From Streptomyces xantholiticus (GTDB lineage: Bacteria > Actinomycetota > Actinomycetes > Streptomycetales > Streptomycetaceae): a stretch of 41,682 nt of DNA. The stretch covers positions 17,317-58,998 of the forward strand of contig NZ_BMWB01000033.1 of assembly GCF_014651015.1 (NCBI RefSeq), written 5' to 3'. Both the position numbers and the translations under genes were made by a program. Shown piece after piece: positions 8,728 to 17,013 of this stretch. The stretch's first letter is position 1; every line of letters starts with the position of its first letter. The notes beneath the pieces are model-generated. The model searched no databases and had not been told where the DNA came from. It saw nothing but the letters and a program-made list of their open reading frames with translations.

Positions 8728-10317
8728 ATGTCCGAGCCGGAAATCGACATCCACACCACCGCGGGAAAGATCGCGGACCTTCAGCGCCGTATCGATGAGG
8801 CGACGCATGCCGGCTCCGCTCGTGCGGTGGAGAAGCAGCATGCGAAAGGCAAGTTGACGGCCCGCGAGCGGATCGACCTGCTCCTGGACGAGGACTCGTT
8901 CGTGGAGCTCGACGAGTTCGCCCGGCACCGCTCGACCAACTTCGGCCTGGAGAAGACCCGCCCCTACGGTGACGGTGTCGTCACCGGTTACGGCACGGTC
9001 GACGGCCGCCCGGTCGCCGTCTTCTCGCAGGACTTCACCGTCTTCGGCGGCGCTCTCGGCGAGGTGTTCGGACAGAAGATCATCAAGGTGATGGACTTCG
9101 CGCTGAAGACCGGCTGCCCGGTCATCGGCATCAACGACTCCGGCGGCGCCCGCATCCAGGAAGGCGTCAGCGCGCTGGGCATGTACGGCGAGATCTTCCG
9201 CCGCAACACCCATGCCTCCGGCGTCATCCCGCAGATCTCGCTGATCGTCGGCCCCTGCGCGGGCGGCGCGGTGTACTCCCCCGCGATCACCGACTTCACG
9301 GTGATGGTCGACCAGACGTCGCACATGTTCATCACCGGCCCCGACGTCATCAAGACGGTCACCGGCGAGGACGTCGGCTTCGAGGAGCTGGGCGGCGCCC
9401 GCACGCACAACTCGACTTCCGGTGTCGCGCACCACATGTCGGGCGACGAGAAGGACGCGATCGAGTACGTCAAGTCGCTGCTGTCCTACCTGCCGTCCAA
9501 CAACCTCTCCGAGCCGCCGTCCTTCCCCGAGGAGTCGGACACGGCGGTCAGCGACGAGGACCGCGAGCTGGACACTCTCATCCCCGACTCCGCGAACCAG
9601 CCCTACGACATCCGCACCGTCCTCGAGCACGTCCTCGACGAGGGCGAGTTCCTGGAGACCCAGTCGCTGTTCGCCCCGAACATCGTCACCGGCTTCGGCC
9701 GGGTCGAGGGCTATCCCGTCGGCATCGTCGCCAACCAGCCGATGCAGTTCGCCGGTTGTCTGGACATCAACGCCTCCGAGAAGGCCGCGCGCTTCGTGCG
9801 CACCTGCGACGCGTTCAACGTCCCGGTGCTGACGTTCGTCGACGTCCCCGGTTTCCTGCCGGGCGTGGACCAGGAGTACGGCGGCATCATCCGCCGCGGC
9901 GCCAAGCTGATCTACGCGTACGCGGAGGCCACCGTCCCGCTGATCACGGTCATCACCCGCAAGGCGTTCGGTGGCGCGTACGACGTCATGGGCTCCAAGC
10001 ACCTGGGCGCCGACCTCAATCTGGCGTGGCCGACCGCACAGATCGCGGTCATGGGCGCGCAGGGCGCGGTGAACATCCTGCACCGCCGCACGATCGCCGC
10101 CGTCGAGGACGCGGACGAGCAGGAGGCCACCCGGGCGCGGCTGATCCAGGAGTACGAGGACGCGCTGCTCAATCCGTACACGGCGGCCGAGCGCGGCTAC
10201 ATCGACGCGGTGATCATGCCGTCGGAGACGCGGGCGCAGATCGTGAAGGGCCTGCGGCAGCTGCGGACCAAGCGGGGGAGCCTGCCCCCGAAGAAGCACG
10301 GGAACATCCCCCTGTAG
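8728..10317 (+). CDS. pccB: propionyl-CoA/acyl-CoA carboxylase beta subunit
   Basis: 529-residue carboxyltransferase subunit that moves CO2 from carboxybiotin to propionyl-CoA (and perhaps acetyl-CoA), giving methylmalonyl-CoA for polyketide and odd-chain metabolism. N- and C-terminal crotonase-like halves are complete; glycine-rich oxyanion segments GGARIQEGV and GGAYDVMGSK are visible. Asp419 in AYDVMGSK corresponds to the residue known in S. coelicolor PccB (Asp422) to set propionyl-CoA preference. The epsilon subunit follows 31 bp downstream; the biotin carboxylase partner AccA2 is encoded 4 kb away. Confidence 0.96.
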   Translation: MSEPEIDIHTTAGKIADLQRRIDEATHAGSARAVEKQHAKGKLTARERIDLLLDEDSFVELDEFARHRSTNFGLEKTRPYGDGVVTGYGTVDGRPVAVFSQDFTVFGGALGEVFGQKIIKVMDFALKTGCPVIGINDSGGARIQEGVSALGMYGEIFRRNTHASGVIPQISLIVGPCAGGAVYSPAITDFTVMVDQTSHMFITGPDVIKTVTGEDVGFEELGGARTHNSTSGVAHHMSGDEKDAIEYVKSLLSYLPSNNLSEPPSFPEESDTAVSDEDRELDTLIPDSANQPYDIRTVLEHVLDEGEFLETQSLFAPNIVTGFGRVEGYPVGIVANQPMQFAGCLDINASEKAARFVRTCDAFNVPVLTFVDVPGFLPGVDQEYGGIIRRGAKLIYAYAEATVPLITVITRKAFGGAYDVMGSKHLGADLNLAWPTAQIAVMGAQGAVNILHRRTIAAVEDADEQEATRARLIQEYEDALLNPYTAAERGYIDAVIMPSETRAQIVKGLRQLRTKRGSLPPKKHGNIPL

Positions 10318-10348
10318 GGCTCCGAGGCACGAGGATAGGGACGAGACG

Positions 10349-10555
10349 ATGATCAAGGTCGTACGAGGAAACCCGACCCCGGAGGAGCTGGCCGCCGCCC
10401 TGGCGGTGGTCCAGGCCCGCGCCGCGGCGATCGAAGGCGCCGCGGTCGGCGGCCCCAGGCTGCCCGAGGGTTGGTCGGACCCGGCGCGTATCGCCCGCTC
10501 CAGCAGGCCCCTGCCGGGGCCGCGGGCGTGGGCACGTAGCTACTGGCCGGTCTGA
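10349..10555 (+). CDS. pccE: acyl-CoA carboxylase epsilon subunit
   Basis: 68-residue protein matching the small epsilon subunit found only in actinobacterial acyl-CoA carboxylases. It starts IKVVRGNPTPEELAALA-like and ends in a basic Trp-containing tail (ARIARSSRPLPGPRAWARS), both typical. In S. coelicolor the epsilon subunit strengthens assembly of AccA2 with PccB. It is cotranscribed with pccB and followed at once by a strong terminator. Confidence 0.93.
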   Translation: MIKVVRGNPTPEELAAALAVVQARAAAIEGAAVGGPRLPEGWSDPARIARSSRPLPGPRAWARSYWPV

Positions 10556-10563
10556 ACGTGACG

Positions 10564-10597
10564 GAAGGCCGGGCCCTGATCGAAGGGCCCGGCCTTC
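10564..10597 (+). terminator. terminator after pccB-pccE
   Basis: GAAGGCCGGGCCC (10564-10576) pairs perfectly with GGGCCCGGCCTTC (10585-10597) around an 8-nt loop, 9 nt after the pccE stop. It can also serve the convergent SGNH hydrolase gene ending at 10605. Confidence 0.85.
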
Positions 10598-10604
10598 GCG
10601 CTGC

Positions 10605-11786
10605 TCAGAGAACGTCCGCCAGCGCCTCGGCCATGACCTGGTAGCCCTTGTCGTTGGGGTGCAGCCGGTCGCCGTGGTCGAAGGCCGGATGCAGACGGTC
10701 GGGGTCGGCCGGGTCCGCGAGGGCGCGGTCGAGGCCGACGACCGCGTCGAACTCGCCGGAGGTGCGGATCCAGTCGTTGATCTCTTTGCCGACGCGGGCC
10801 GAATGGGCGCCCCAGTGGTCGGAGCCGCCCAGCGGCAGCAGCGTCGCACCGACGACCCGCAGCCCCCGGGAGTGCGCCTGCCGTATCAACTGCCGGTACC
10901 CGCCGACGACCTGTGCTGCGCTCACGAGGGGCGCCGGCTTGTAGGTCGGCTCCTCGGGGGCCTCGCTGAAGCCGATGTCGTTGAGGCCTTCGAGGACGAC
11001 GACGGTGGAGACGCCGGGCTGTTCCAGGACGTCACGGTGAAACCGGGCGGTGGCTCTTTCGCCGTACCAGGCCGAGTCGTTGAGGACCAGGTTGCCGCCG
11101 ATGCCGGCGTTGAGAACGGGCCGGCCGGTGAGTTCGGCGAGCGCGTCGGACCAGCGGCGGTTCGCGCCCGGCGTCGAGCCGAACCCGTCGGTGATGGAGT
11201 CGCCGAACAGGACGATCCCGTCGGTGCGGCCGGCGTCGACCTCCACCCCGCAGAGGTAGTACCAGGACTGGGTGACGCCGGTGAAGGCCGCGGCCGACGG
11301 GTCGGCCCGATGGTCGCCGTCGGCGCGGTAGGTGTCGGCCCATGCCTGCGCGTGGAAGGTCGCGGGGCCGGTCGTACCGGCGAAGTGGAGGGTGACGGCC
11401 ACCGATCCGAGCGTTCCGACGGCCATCTCGACCGGGTCGCTGCGCCGCTCCGCGCGGGCGGGGACGGACGCGGAGAGCCGTCCGCCGAACGTGAGGTGCC
11501 GTACGGAGGCCTCCATGACGGCCGCTCCCCTGGTCGAGCGGGCGACAGTGGCGCCGGTGAGGTGCAGCGGGGAGGTGCCGTAGGCGTTGGAGAGACGGAT
11601 CCGGAGGCGGTCGCCGCCCGCGGTGACGCGGACGATCTGGCGGACGGTCTGGTGCGAGAAGCCCTCCTGGGACCAGTTCGGTGTGAAACCGGTGCTGGGC
11701 GCCTGGGGGGCGGCGGTCCAGACAGCGGTCCAGACGGGGGTCCGCTGTTGGTCCGTGGTGCTGGTGCTCGTGCTGGTCGGGGGCAT
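10605..11786 (-). CDS. GDSL/SGNH-type esterase
   Basis: 393-residue hydrolase. Residues about 15-180 form a beta-rich N-terminal domain; about 190-393 is an SGNH hydrolase with block I FGDSITDG (Ser197), block III GLND (Asn269) and block V DRLHPND (Asp373, His376). An oxyanion glycine is present in GIGGN. No convincing signal peptide, so it may be cytosolic or exported by another route. The ribosome site GAAGAGG precedes ATG 11786. The substrate (acyl ester, carbohydrate acetyl group) cannot be read from the sequence. It diverges from a TetR-type regulator, its likely controller. Confidence 0.9.
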   Translation of the reverse strand: MPPTSTSTSTTDQQRTPVWTAVWTAAPQAPSTGFTPNWSQEGFSHQTVRQIVRVTAGGDRLRIRLSNAYGTSPLHLTGATVARSTRGAAVMEASVRHLTFGGRLSASVPARAERRSDPVEMAVGTLGSVAVTLHFAGTTGPATFHAQAWADTYRADGDHRADPSAAAFTGVTQSWYYLCGVEVDAGRTDGIVLFGDSITDGFGSTPGANRRWSDALAELTGRPVLNAGIGGNLVLNDSAWYGERATARFHRDVLEQPGVSTVVVLEGLNDIGFSEAPEEPTYKPAPLVSAAQVVGGYRQLIRQAHSRGLRVVGATLLPLGGSDHWGAHSARVGKEINDWIRTSGEFDAVVGLDRALADPADPDRLHPAFDHGDRLHPNDKGYQVMAEALADVL

Positions 11787-11817
11787 GGCTACCTCTTCAC
11801 CACTAATGGGCGGTGGG

Positions 11818-11846
11818 TTCCGTTAAGATGGTGGAACGCTAACAGA
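11818..11846. promoter_or_regulatory. candidate TetR operator in the SGNH hydrolase-tetR gap
   Basis: Nested inverted repeats: GTTCC paired with GGAAC, and GTTA paired with TAAC, flanking a plausible -10 TAAGAT (11824-11829) for the tetR gene. A divergent gap of 72 bp with such a site is the usual autorepressor layout. Binding is inferred. Confidence 0.5.
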
Positions 11847-11858
11847 GGCGACGCCCTA

Positions 11859-12482
11859 ATGGAACTGGAGGCCCGTTTGAACGCCACCCAGCCCGGCTCC
11901 GTCCGCCCCGGCGGCCGCACCGCGAAGGTTCGCGCCGCCGTCCTCGAAGCCACCAGGGACGCCCTCGCCGACAGCGGATTCCACGCCCTGAACCTGGACC
12001 GGATCGCGGCTGCCGCGGGCGTCGGCAAAACCACCGTCTACCGACGCTGGGGCTCGGCGGTCGGCCTTGTCACGGACCTGCTGCGCGACATGGCCGAACA
12101 GTCGCTCCCCGCGTCCGACACCGGATCACTGGAGGGCGACCTGCGCGCCAACGCGCGCGTCGTCCTGGACACCCTCACCGATCCCCGCATGGGCCCCGTC
12201 TTCCGCGCCGTGATCGCCGCGGCGGCCTGCGACGAGGAGTGTGCGGACGCGCTGCACGGCTTCTACGCGACGCGCCTTTCGGAATGGGCGCCGGTCGCCG
12301 AACGAGGCCTCGTCCGCGGCGAGCTCCCGGCCGGGACGGACCCGCTGGAGGTCGTACGGGCCGTCTCCGCGCCGCTGTACTACCGCTTCGCCGTCAGCCG
12401 TGAGCCATTGACGCCCGACACGGCCGAGCGCGCGGCCTCCGCGGCGCTGGCCGCGGCGGGGGCGGGCGCGTTCGTGGTTTGA
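11859..12482 (+). CDS. TetR/AcrR family regulator
   Basis: 207-residue one-component repressor. The N-terminal helix-turn-helix (about residues 24-70) includes LNLDRIAAAAGVGKTTVYRR; the remainder is an all-helical ligand domain. ATG 11859 is used here, but the in-frame TTG at 11877 has GGAGG five nt upstream and could be the real start. It is divergent from the SGNH hydrolase over a short gap with inverted repeats, so control of that gene and itself is the simplest reading. Ligand unknown. Confidence 0.9.
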   Translation: MELEARLNATQPGSVRPGGRTAKVRAAVLEATRDALADSGFHALNLDRIAAAAGVGKTTVYRRWGSAVGLVTDLLRDMAEQSLPASDTGSLEGDLRANARVVLDTLTDPRMGPVFRAVIAAAACDEECADALHGFYATRLSEWAPVAERGLVRGELPAGTDPLEVVRAVSAPLYYRFAVSREPLTPDTAERAASAALAAAGAGAFVV

Positions 12483-12494
12483 GTACGCGTACTC
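12481..12494. promoter_or_regulatory. 14-bp perfect palindrome after the tetR gene
   Basis: GAGTACGCGTACTC overlaps the tetR stop codon and lies 36 bp upstream of the 42-residue protein gene. It has no loop, so it looks more like a protein-binding site than a terminator. Function unknown. Confidence 0.45.
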
Positions 12495-12530
12495 AGGCGC
12501 GAGGCCGTCGTCGCCCGCACCATCGAAGGC

Positions 12531-12659
12531 ATGCTCTGGTCCGACCCTGAGAACGAGCCGCCCAAGGAACTACGCGACATGCAAGCCATGCTGCGTCGGG
12601 CGGGCCTGTTGCTGGCGCTGGCGATGGTGGTGGCGATGTTCGCGGCGGGCCTGCGCTAG
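12531..12659 (+). CDS. 42-residue single-pass membrane protein
   Basis: Small open frame starting MLWSDPENEPPKELRD, with an acidic, proline-containing N-terminus, a short amphipathic basic segment (MLRRAG) and one hydrophobic helix (LLLALAMVVAMFAAG) ending in Arg. It lies between the carboxylase genes and maf. I recall similar small proteins at the equivalent place next to maf in other Streptomyces. The ATG lacks a well-spaced ribosome site and an in-frame stop lies just upstream, so no longer version exists. Function unknown; a small partner of a membrane complex is possible. Confidence 0.65.
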   Translation: MLWSDPENEPPKELRDMQAMLRRAGLLLALAMVVAMFAAGLR

Positions 12660-13037
12660 CGGCGGGGCGGGCCGCCGCCCGGGGCCGTCCCCCGCCTCTC
12701 CCCTACGACCTGGCGGCCGCGGGGGCTCCACTTCCTGAAGCCGGGGCAGACCCCGGGCCCCGTTCCGCGCTCCGCACGGTGCCTCCATCGCCTGACGGGC
12801 TGCATTCCGTCCGCGCAATCAGCCCCCACGTCCGGCCCCGCCGGCGCGAGGCGCGGTGGTCCGGGGCGGGGCCCGGACGAAGAGGCAGGTTCCAGATCCG
12901 CCGGCGCACGGGGCGCGGTGGTCCTGTGGGGGCCTCTACGCCCCCCGGACGCACGAGTGAGGCGCCCCAGGCCCCTGGGAGATCGGGGCTTCCGCGCGGC
13001 CGCCGGGCCGTAGGGAGCGGGGCGGAGGACGCCTACC
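12660..13037. repeat. GC-rich intergenic region with composite repeats
   Basis: 378 bases without a gene. It contains CCCTACGACCTGGCGGCCGC near 12701-12720, its inverted counterpart at 12996-13016 (reverse complement TCCCTACGGCCCGGCGGCC), and CCGCGCTCCGCACGGTGC at 12765-12782. The same blocks occur at 21791-21845. The maf ribosome site GGAGGA is at 13024-13029. Confidence 0.65.
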
Positions 13038-13676
13038 ATGACCCCCATGACCACGCAGCCCCTCCGCCCCCGTCTCGTGCTCGCCTCCGCCTCCCCCGCC
13101 CGGCTGAACCTGCTGCGGCAGGCCGGTCTCGTGCCCGAGGTGATCGTCAGCGGCGTCGACGAGGACGCCGTGACCGCGCCGACGCCCGCCGAGCTCGCGC
13201 TCGTGCTTGCGGAGGCGAAGGCCGCGGCGGTGGCCGCCCGCCCGGAGGCCGCGGGCGCGTTGCTGATCGCATGCGACTCCGTCCTCGAGCTCGACGGTGA
13301 GGCGCTCGGCAAGCCCGCCGACGCCGAGGAGGCGACCGCCCGCTGGAAGGCGATGCGCGGCCGGGCGGGCGTACTGCAGACCGGGCACTGCGTGATCGAC
13401 ACGGCGACCGGCCGCCGCGCGTCGGCGACCGCCTCGACGACGGTGCGGTTCGGCGAGCCGACGGACGCGGAGATCGCCGCGTACGTCGCGAGCGGCGAAC
13501 CGCTGCATGTCGCGGGCGCGTTCACCCTGGACGGCCGCTCCGCGCCGTTCATCGACGGCATCGACGGCGACGCCGGCAACGTCATCGGGCTCTCGCTGCC
13601 CCTGCTCCGCAGGCTCCTGGCAGAGCTGGGACTCTCGATCACCGACCTCTGGGCGGCGCAGGCGGAGACCGCGTAG
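13038..13676 (+). CDS. maf: Maf-family nucleotide pyrophosphatase
   Basis: 212-residue cytosolic protein of the Maf/HAM1-like fold, which hydrolyses non-canonical or regulatory nucleoside triphosphates and has been linked to septum inhibition in Bacillus. Motif 1 VLASASPARLNLLRQAG (14-30), VSGVDED (38-44), central ACDSVLELDGEALGKP, and C-terminal DGIDGDAGNVIGLSLP. The usual SPRR is SPAR here. ATG 13038 follows GGAGGA by 8 nt; ATG 13047 is an alternative. Next gene converges. Confidence 0.93.
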   Translation: MTPMTTQPLRPRLVLASASPARLNLLRQAGLVPEVIVSGVDEDAVTAPTPAELALVLAEAKAAAVAARPEAAGALLIACDSVLELDGEALGKPADAEEATARWKAMRGRAGVLQTGHCVIDTATGRRASATASTTVRFGEPTDAEIAAYVASGEPLHVAGAFTLDGRSAPFIDGIDGDAGNVIGLSLPLLRRLLAELGLSITDLWAAQAETA

Positions 13677-13689
13677 GGGGCGCCACGCG

Positions 13690-14145
13690 TCAGGCCGGCG
13701 ACGCCGCCCCCCCGGCGGTCGGCTCGATGGGCTCGGCCGACTCGTCCGCGACCCGCTCCTTGCCGTACACGATCAGCGCCGCCACCAGCAGGCCCAGCAC
13801 CACCATCATGAACGCGAAGGCGTTCCAGCCGACCAGACCCACCGTCAGCGCGCCGAGGACGCCGTGCACGACGGCCAGGCCGATGAGCAGGATGCGGGTG
13901 AAGCGGCCGGGCGCCCGGTCCCGTACCGCCACGACCAGCAGCAGCACGGCGGCCAGGGCGAGCAGCAGACCGGTCCCTATCCCGAGCCCCCACGTCGCGG
14001 TCACCATGACGTCCGGATCCAGGCCGTCGACCGACATCTGCTGGGCATCGACGAAGGTGGCCATGATGCCGTTGAGCACGACGATTCCGACGGCCTCCAC
14101 CAGCAGGACAAGCGCAGCCACCACGGCCACCGGTCTGCGCACCAC
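13690..14145 (-). CDS. four-helix integral membrane protein, unknown function
   Basis: About 151 residues from GTG 14145 (VVRRPVAVVAALVLL); the frame is open to a GTG at 14244, so the start is uncertain. Four hydrophobic segments: VAVVAALVLLVEAVGIVV, GLGIGTGLLLALAAVLLLVV, ILLIGLAVVHGVLGALTVGL and FAFMMVVLGLLVAALIVYG, then a short acidic C-terminal tail. No catalytic motif seen. It converges on maf with only 13 bp between the stops and is divergent from accA2. Confidence 0.8.
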   Translation of the reverse strand: MVRRPVAVVAALVLLVEAVGIVVLNGIMATFVDAQQMSVDGLDPDVMVTATWGLGIGTGLLLALAAVLLLVVAVRDRAPGRFTRILLIGLAVVHGVLGALTVGLVGWNAFAFMMVVLGLLVAALIVYGKERVADESAEPIEPTAGGAASPA

Positions 14146-14501
14146 GGCGCCCCCAACCCTGTGTGTACCGGAAGTACGTACGACAGCCGCGAGGCTACTG
14201 ACGGGTAAACGCCGGGGCAAGGGATTCGGCACGCCCGGCTGCACGGCAAAGAATCATTGGGCCATTCGTAGGGACTCCACAAAGAAACGCATCGGCCGGC
14301 TGCCCCCGCAGACAGAGACCTTGACCACACCGGAGGACTACTGTGCGAGGGAGGAACCCGTCGTACCGTGGTGCGACAAGGGATTTCGCGGGTCAGCGCG
14401 CCTCGAATCACGCTCCGTGTGGGCAAGCTCACCATTGGGGACGGGTCGAAAGGCCGTGTCGGCAGTCCCTAAACTCAGCTTGTTTCAAGGAGGGAGCCAT
14501 C
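14146..14501. other. divergent promoter region upstream of accA2
   Basis: About 355 bases without a convincing gene. The accA2 ribosome site AAGGAGGG lies at 14487-14494. A possible -10 TAAACT sits near 14470-14475. No strong repeat or hairpin was noticed. Confidence 0.5.
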
Positions 14502-16253
14502 GTGCGCAAGGTGCTCATCGCCAACCGTGGCGAAATCGCTGTCCGCGTTGCCCGTGCCTGCCGGGACGCCGGGATCGCGAGCGTAGCCGTCTACGCCGAC
14601 CCGGACCGGGATGCTCTGCATGTCCGCGCGGCCGACGAAGCGTTCGCCCTGGGCGGTGACACCCCGGCCGCCAGTTATCTGGACATGGCCAAGGTGCTTA
14701 CAGCCGCGGCCGATTCGGGGGCGGACGCGATCCACCCCGGATACGGTTTCCTGTCCGAGAACGCGGACTTCGCCCAGGCGGTCATCGACGCCGGTCTGAC
14801 CTGGATCGGCCCGCCGCCGCAGGCGATCCGCGACCTCGGCGACAAGGTCGCCGCCCGTCATATCGCCCAGCGCGCCGGCGCGCCGCTGGTCGCCGGCACT
14901 GCGGACCCGGTCTCCGGTGCCGAGGAGGTGGTGGCCTTCGCCCAGGAGCACGGGCTGCCGATCGCGATCAAGGCGGCCTTCGGCGGCGGCGGACGCGGTC
15001 TGAAGGTCGCCCGCACCCTGGAAGAGGTGCCGGAGCTGTACGACTCCGCCGTCCGCGAGGCGGTGGCCGCCTTCGGTCGCGGCGAGTGCTTCGTCGAGCG
15101 CTACCTCGACAAGCCGCGCCATGTCGAGACCCAGTGCCTGGCCGACACCCACGGCAATGTGGTCGTCGTCTCCACCCGTGACTGCTCGCTGCAGCGCCGC
15201 CACCAGAAGCTGGTGGAGGAGGCCCCGGCCCCGTTCCTGTCGGATGCTCAGAACGCGGAGCTGTACCGCGCGTCGAAGGCCATCCTCAAGGAAGCCGGCT
15301 ACGTCGGTGCCGGCACGGTCGAATTCCTCGTGGGCGTGGACGGCACCATCTCGTTCCTCGAGGTCAACACCCGTCTGCAGGTCGAGCACCCGGTGACCGA
15401 GGAGGTCACCGGCATCGACCTGGTCCGCGAGATGTTCCGTATCGCCGACGGCGAGGAGCTCGGCTACGACGACCCGGCCGTGCGCGGCCACTCGTTCGAG
15501 TTCCGGATCAACGGCGAGGACCCCGGCCGGGGGTTCCTGCCCGCCCCGGGCACGGTCACGACCTTCGCCCCGCCCACCGGGCCCGGCGTCCGCCTCGACG
15601 CCGGTGTCGAGTCCGGTTCCGTGATCGGCCCGGCCTGGGACTCGCTGCTCGCCAAGCTGATCGTCACCGGCGCCACCCGCGAGCAGGCACTGCAGCGCGC
15701 GGCCCGTGCGCTGGCCGAGTTCACCGTCGAGGGCATGGCCACGGCCATCCCGTTCCACCGCGCGGTCGTCGCCGACCCGGCCTTCACCGCCGACCCGTTC
15801 CGGGTCCACACCCGCTGGATCGAGACCGAGTTCGTCAACGAGATCAAGCCCTTCGCCGTCCCCGCGGACGCGGAGGAGGACGAGGCCGGCCGCGAGACCA
15901 TCGTGGTCGAGGTCGGCGGCAAGCGCCTCGAGGTCTCGCTCCCGTCCTCGCTCGGCATGACCCTGGCACGCACCGGCCTCGCGGCGGGTGCGAAGCCCAA
16001 GCGCCGGGCCGCGAAGAAGTCCGCCTCGGCCGCGTCCGGGGACACCCTCACCTCCCCGATGCAGGGCACGATCGTCAAGGTCGCGGTCGAGGAAGGCCAG
16101 GAGGTGGAGGAGGGCGACCTCATCGTCGTCCTGGAGGCCATGAAGATGGAACAGCCACTCAACGCACACCGCTCCGGCACCGTCAAGGGCCTCGCGGCGG
16201 AGGTCGGCGCATCCCTGACGTCCGGCGCCACCATCTGCGAGATCAAGGACTGA
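14502..16253 (+). CDS. accA2: acyl-CoA carboxylase alpha subunit (biotin carboxylase + BCCP)
   Basis: 583-residue bifunctional subunit. Residues 1-450 are biotin carboxylase (KVLIANRGEIAVRVAR at the start, ATP-grasp glycine loop FGGGGRGLKV, FLEVNTRLQVEHPVTE), which carboxylates biotin with ATP and bicarbonate. A linker rich in Ala/Lys/Arg (about 485-510) leads to a biotin carrier domain with EAMKMEQP, biotinylated at Lys548 by BirA. GTG 14502 is set by AAGGAGGG 7 nt upstream; the longer open frame upstream does not look coding. In S. coelicolor the equivalent subunit is shared by acetyl- and propionyl-CoA carboxylases and is essential. Confidence 0.96.
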   Translation: MRKVLIANRGEIAVRVARACRDAGIASVAVYADPDRDALHVRAADEAFALGGDTPAASYLDMAKVLTAAADSGADAIHPGYGFLSENADFAQAVIDAGLTWIGPPPQAIRDLGDKVAARHIAQRAGAPLVAGTADPVSGAEEVVAFAQEHGLPIAIKAAFGGGGRGLKVARTLEEVPELYDSAVREAVAAFGRGECFVERYLDKPRHVETQCLADTHGNVVVVSTRDCSLQRRHQKLVEEAPAPFLSDAQNAELYRASKAILKEAGYVGAGTVEFLVGVDGTISFLEVNTRLQVEHPVTEEVTGIDLVREMFRIADGEELGYDDPAVRGHSFEFRINGEDPGRGFLPAPGTVTTFAPPTGPGVRLDAGVESGSVIGPAWDSLLAKLIVTGATREQALQRAARALAEFTVEGMATAIPFHRAVVADPAFTADPFRVHTRWIETEFVNEIKPFAVPADAEEDEAGRETIVVEVGGKRLEVSLPSSLGMTLARTGLAAGAKPKRRAAKKSASAASGDTLTSPMQGTIVKVAVEEGQEVEEGDLIVVLEAMKMEQPLNAHRSGTVKGLAAEVGASLTSGATICEIKD

Positions 16254-16274
16254 CGTCCCTTCCGTACGTCCGAC

Positions 16275-16305
16275 GAAGGGCCTCCGGGCATCCCGGGGGC
16301 CCTTC
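16275..16305 (+). terminator. terminator after accA2
   Basis: GAAGGGCCTCCGGG pairs with CCCGGGGGCCCTTC (one G-U) around a 3-nt loop, 21 nt past the accA2 stop. Confidence 0.85.
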
Positions 16306-16449
16306 CGGCTGCTTGTGACGCGGATGTCCCGGCGGCCGTGCGGCCCCGCCGCCGACGCGGCCCTGGCGCCCGACCGGGCGGAGCCGGCCCCGCGGGAGTG
16401 CTGCCCCGGCGCAGCCGCCTCCCCCGTGACGTCCGGCATCCTTGACCAC

Positions 16450-17013
16450 GTGACCGACTTGAGGCCCAAGCGCGCCGACGCGCGCCGCAACTACGAACGA
16501 CTGCTGACAGAGGCGCGGGCCGCGTTCGCGGAACGCGGCACCGACGCGTCGCTCGAGGAGATCGCACGCCGCTCGGGCGTGGGCATCGGCACCCTGTACC
16601 GCCACTTCCCGAACCGCCAGGCCATGATGAACGCGGTCTTCCAGGAGTCCCTGGCCGACCTGCTGGGTCGCTCACGCGAACTGGCGGGCGCAAAGGAGCC
16701 GTGCACGGCGCTGGTCGAGTGGCTGCGCGCGCTCATCGCCCACGCCGGCGAGTACCGCGGTCTCGCGCGTGCGCTGATGTCCGCGTCCCACGACGAGAGC
16801 TCCGCGCTGTCGGCGTGCAGCGTCCCGCTGCGCGACGCCGGCGAACGCCTCCTGGGACGGGCGCAGGAGTCCGGTTCGGTCCGAGCGGACGTGTCGATCG
16901 GCGACCTGATGCAGCTGACGAACGCGATCGCTCTGGCGGCGGAACAGGACCCGGCCGACACGGCGTTGGCCGACCGCCTGCTGACGCTGACGCTACGGGG
17001 CCTACGGTCGTGA
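16450..17013 (+). CDS. TetR/AcrR family regulator
   Basis: 187-residue regulator with an N-terminal helix-turn-helix (about residues 12-58) containing SLEEIARRSGVGIGTLYRHF, typical of TetR proteins that bind small hydrophobic ligands. The C-terminal helices resemble the TetR SbtR-like domain. Start chosen at GTG 16450 (VTDLRPKRADARRN); the frame is open to 16315. No divergent partner is adjacent, so targets are unknown. It is followed by over 500 bases of repeats. Confidence 0.88.
   Translation: MTDLRPKRADARRNYERLLTEARAAFAERGTDASLEEIARRSGVGIGTLYRHFPNRQAMMNAVFQESLADLLGRSRELAGAKEPCTALVEWLRALIAHAGEYRGLARALMSASHDESSALSACSVPLRDAGERLLGRAQESGSVRADVSIGDLMQLTNAIALAAEQDPADTALADRLLTLTLRGLRS

Noticed and set aside
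7663..10356. 897-codon open frame antisense to pccB
   Set aside because: Only its first-third (7663-8568) is a gene, the biotin ligase. The remainder is the complement of pccB, open because of high GC at third codon positions.
14342..14501. N-terminal extension of AccA2 by 53 residues
   Set aside because: The ideal ribosome site at 14487-14494 and the conserved KVLIANRGE start fix GTG 14502.
14475..16490. 671-codon open frame antisense to accA2
   Set aside because: Arg/Gly/Asp-rich composition without family motifs; it mirrors the strong coding pattern of accA2.
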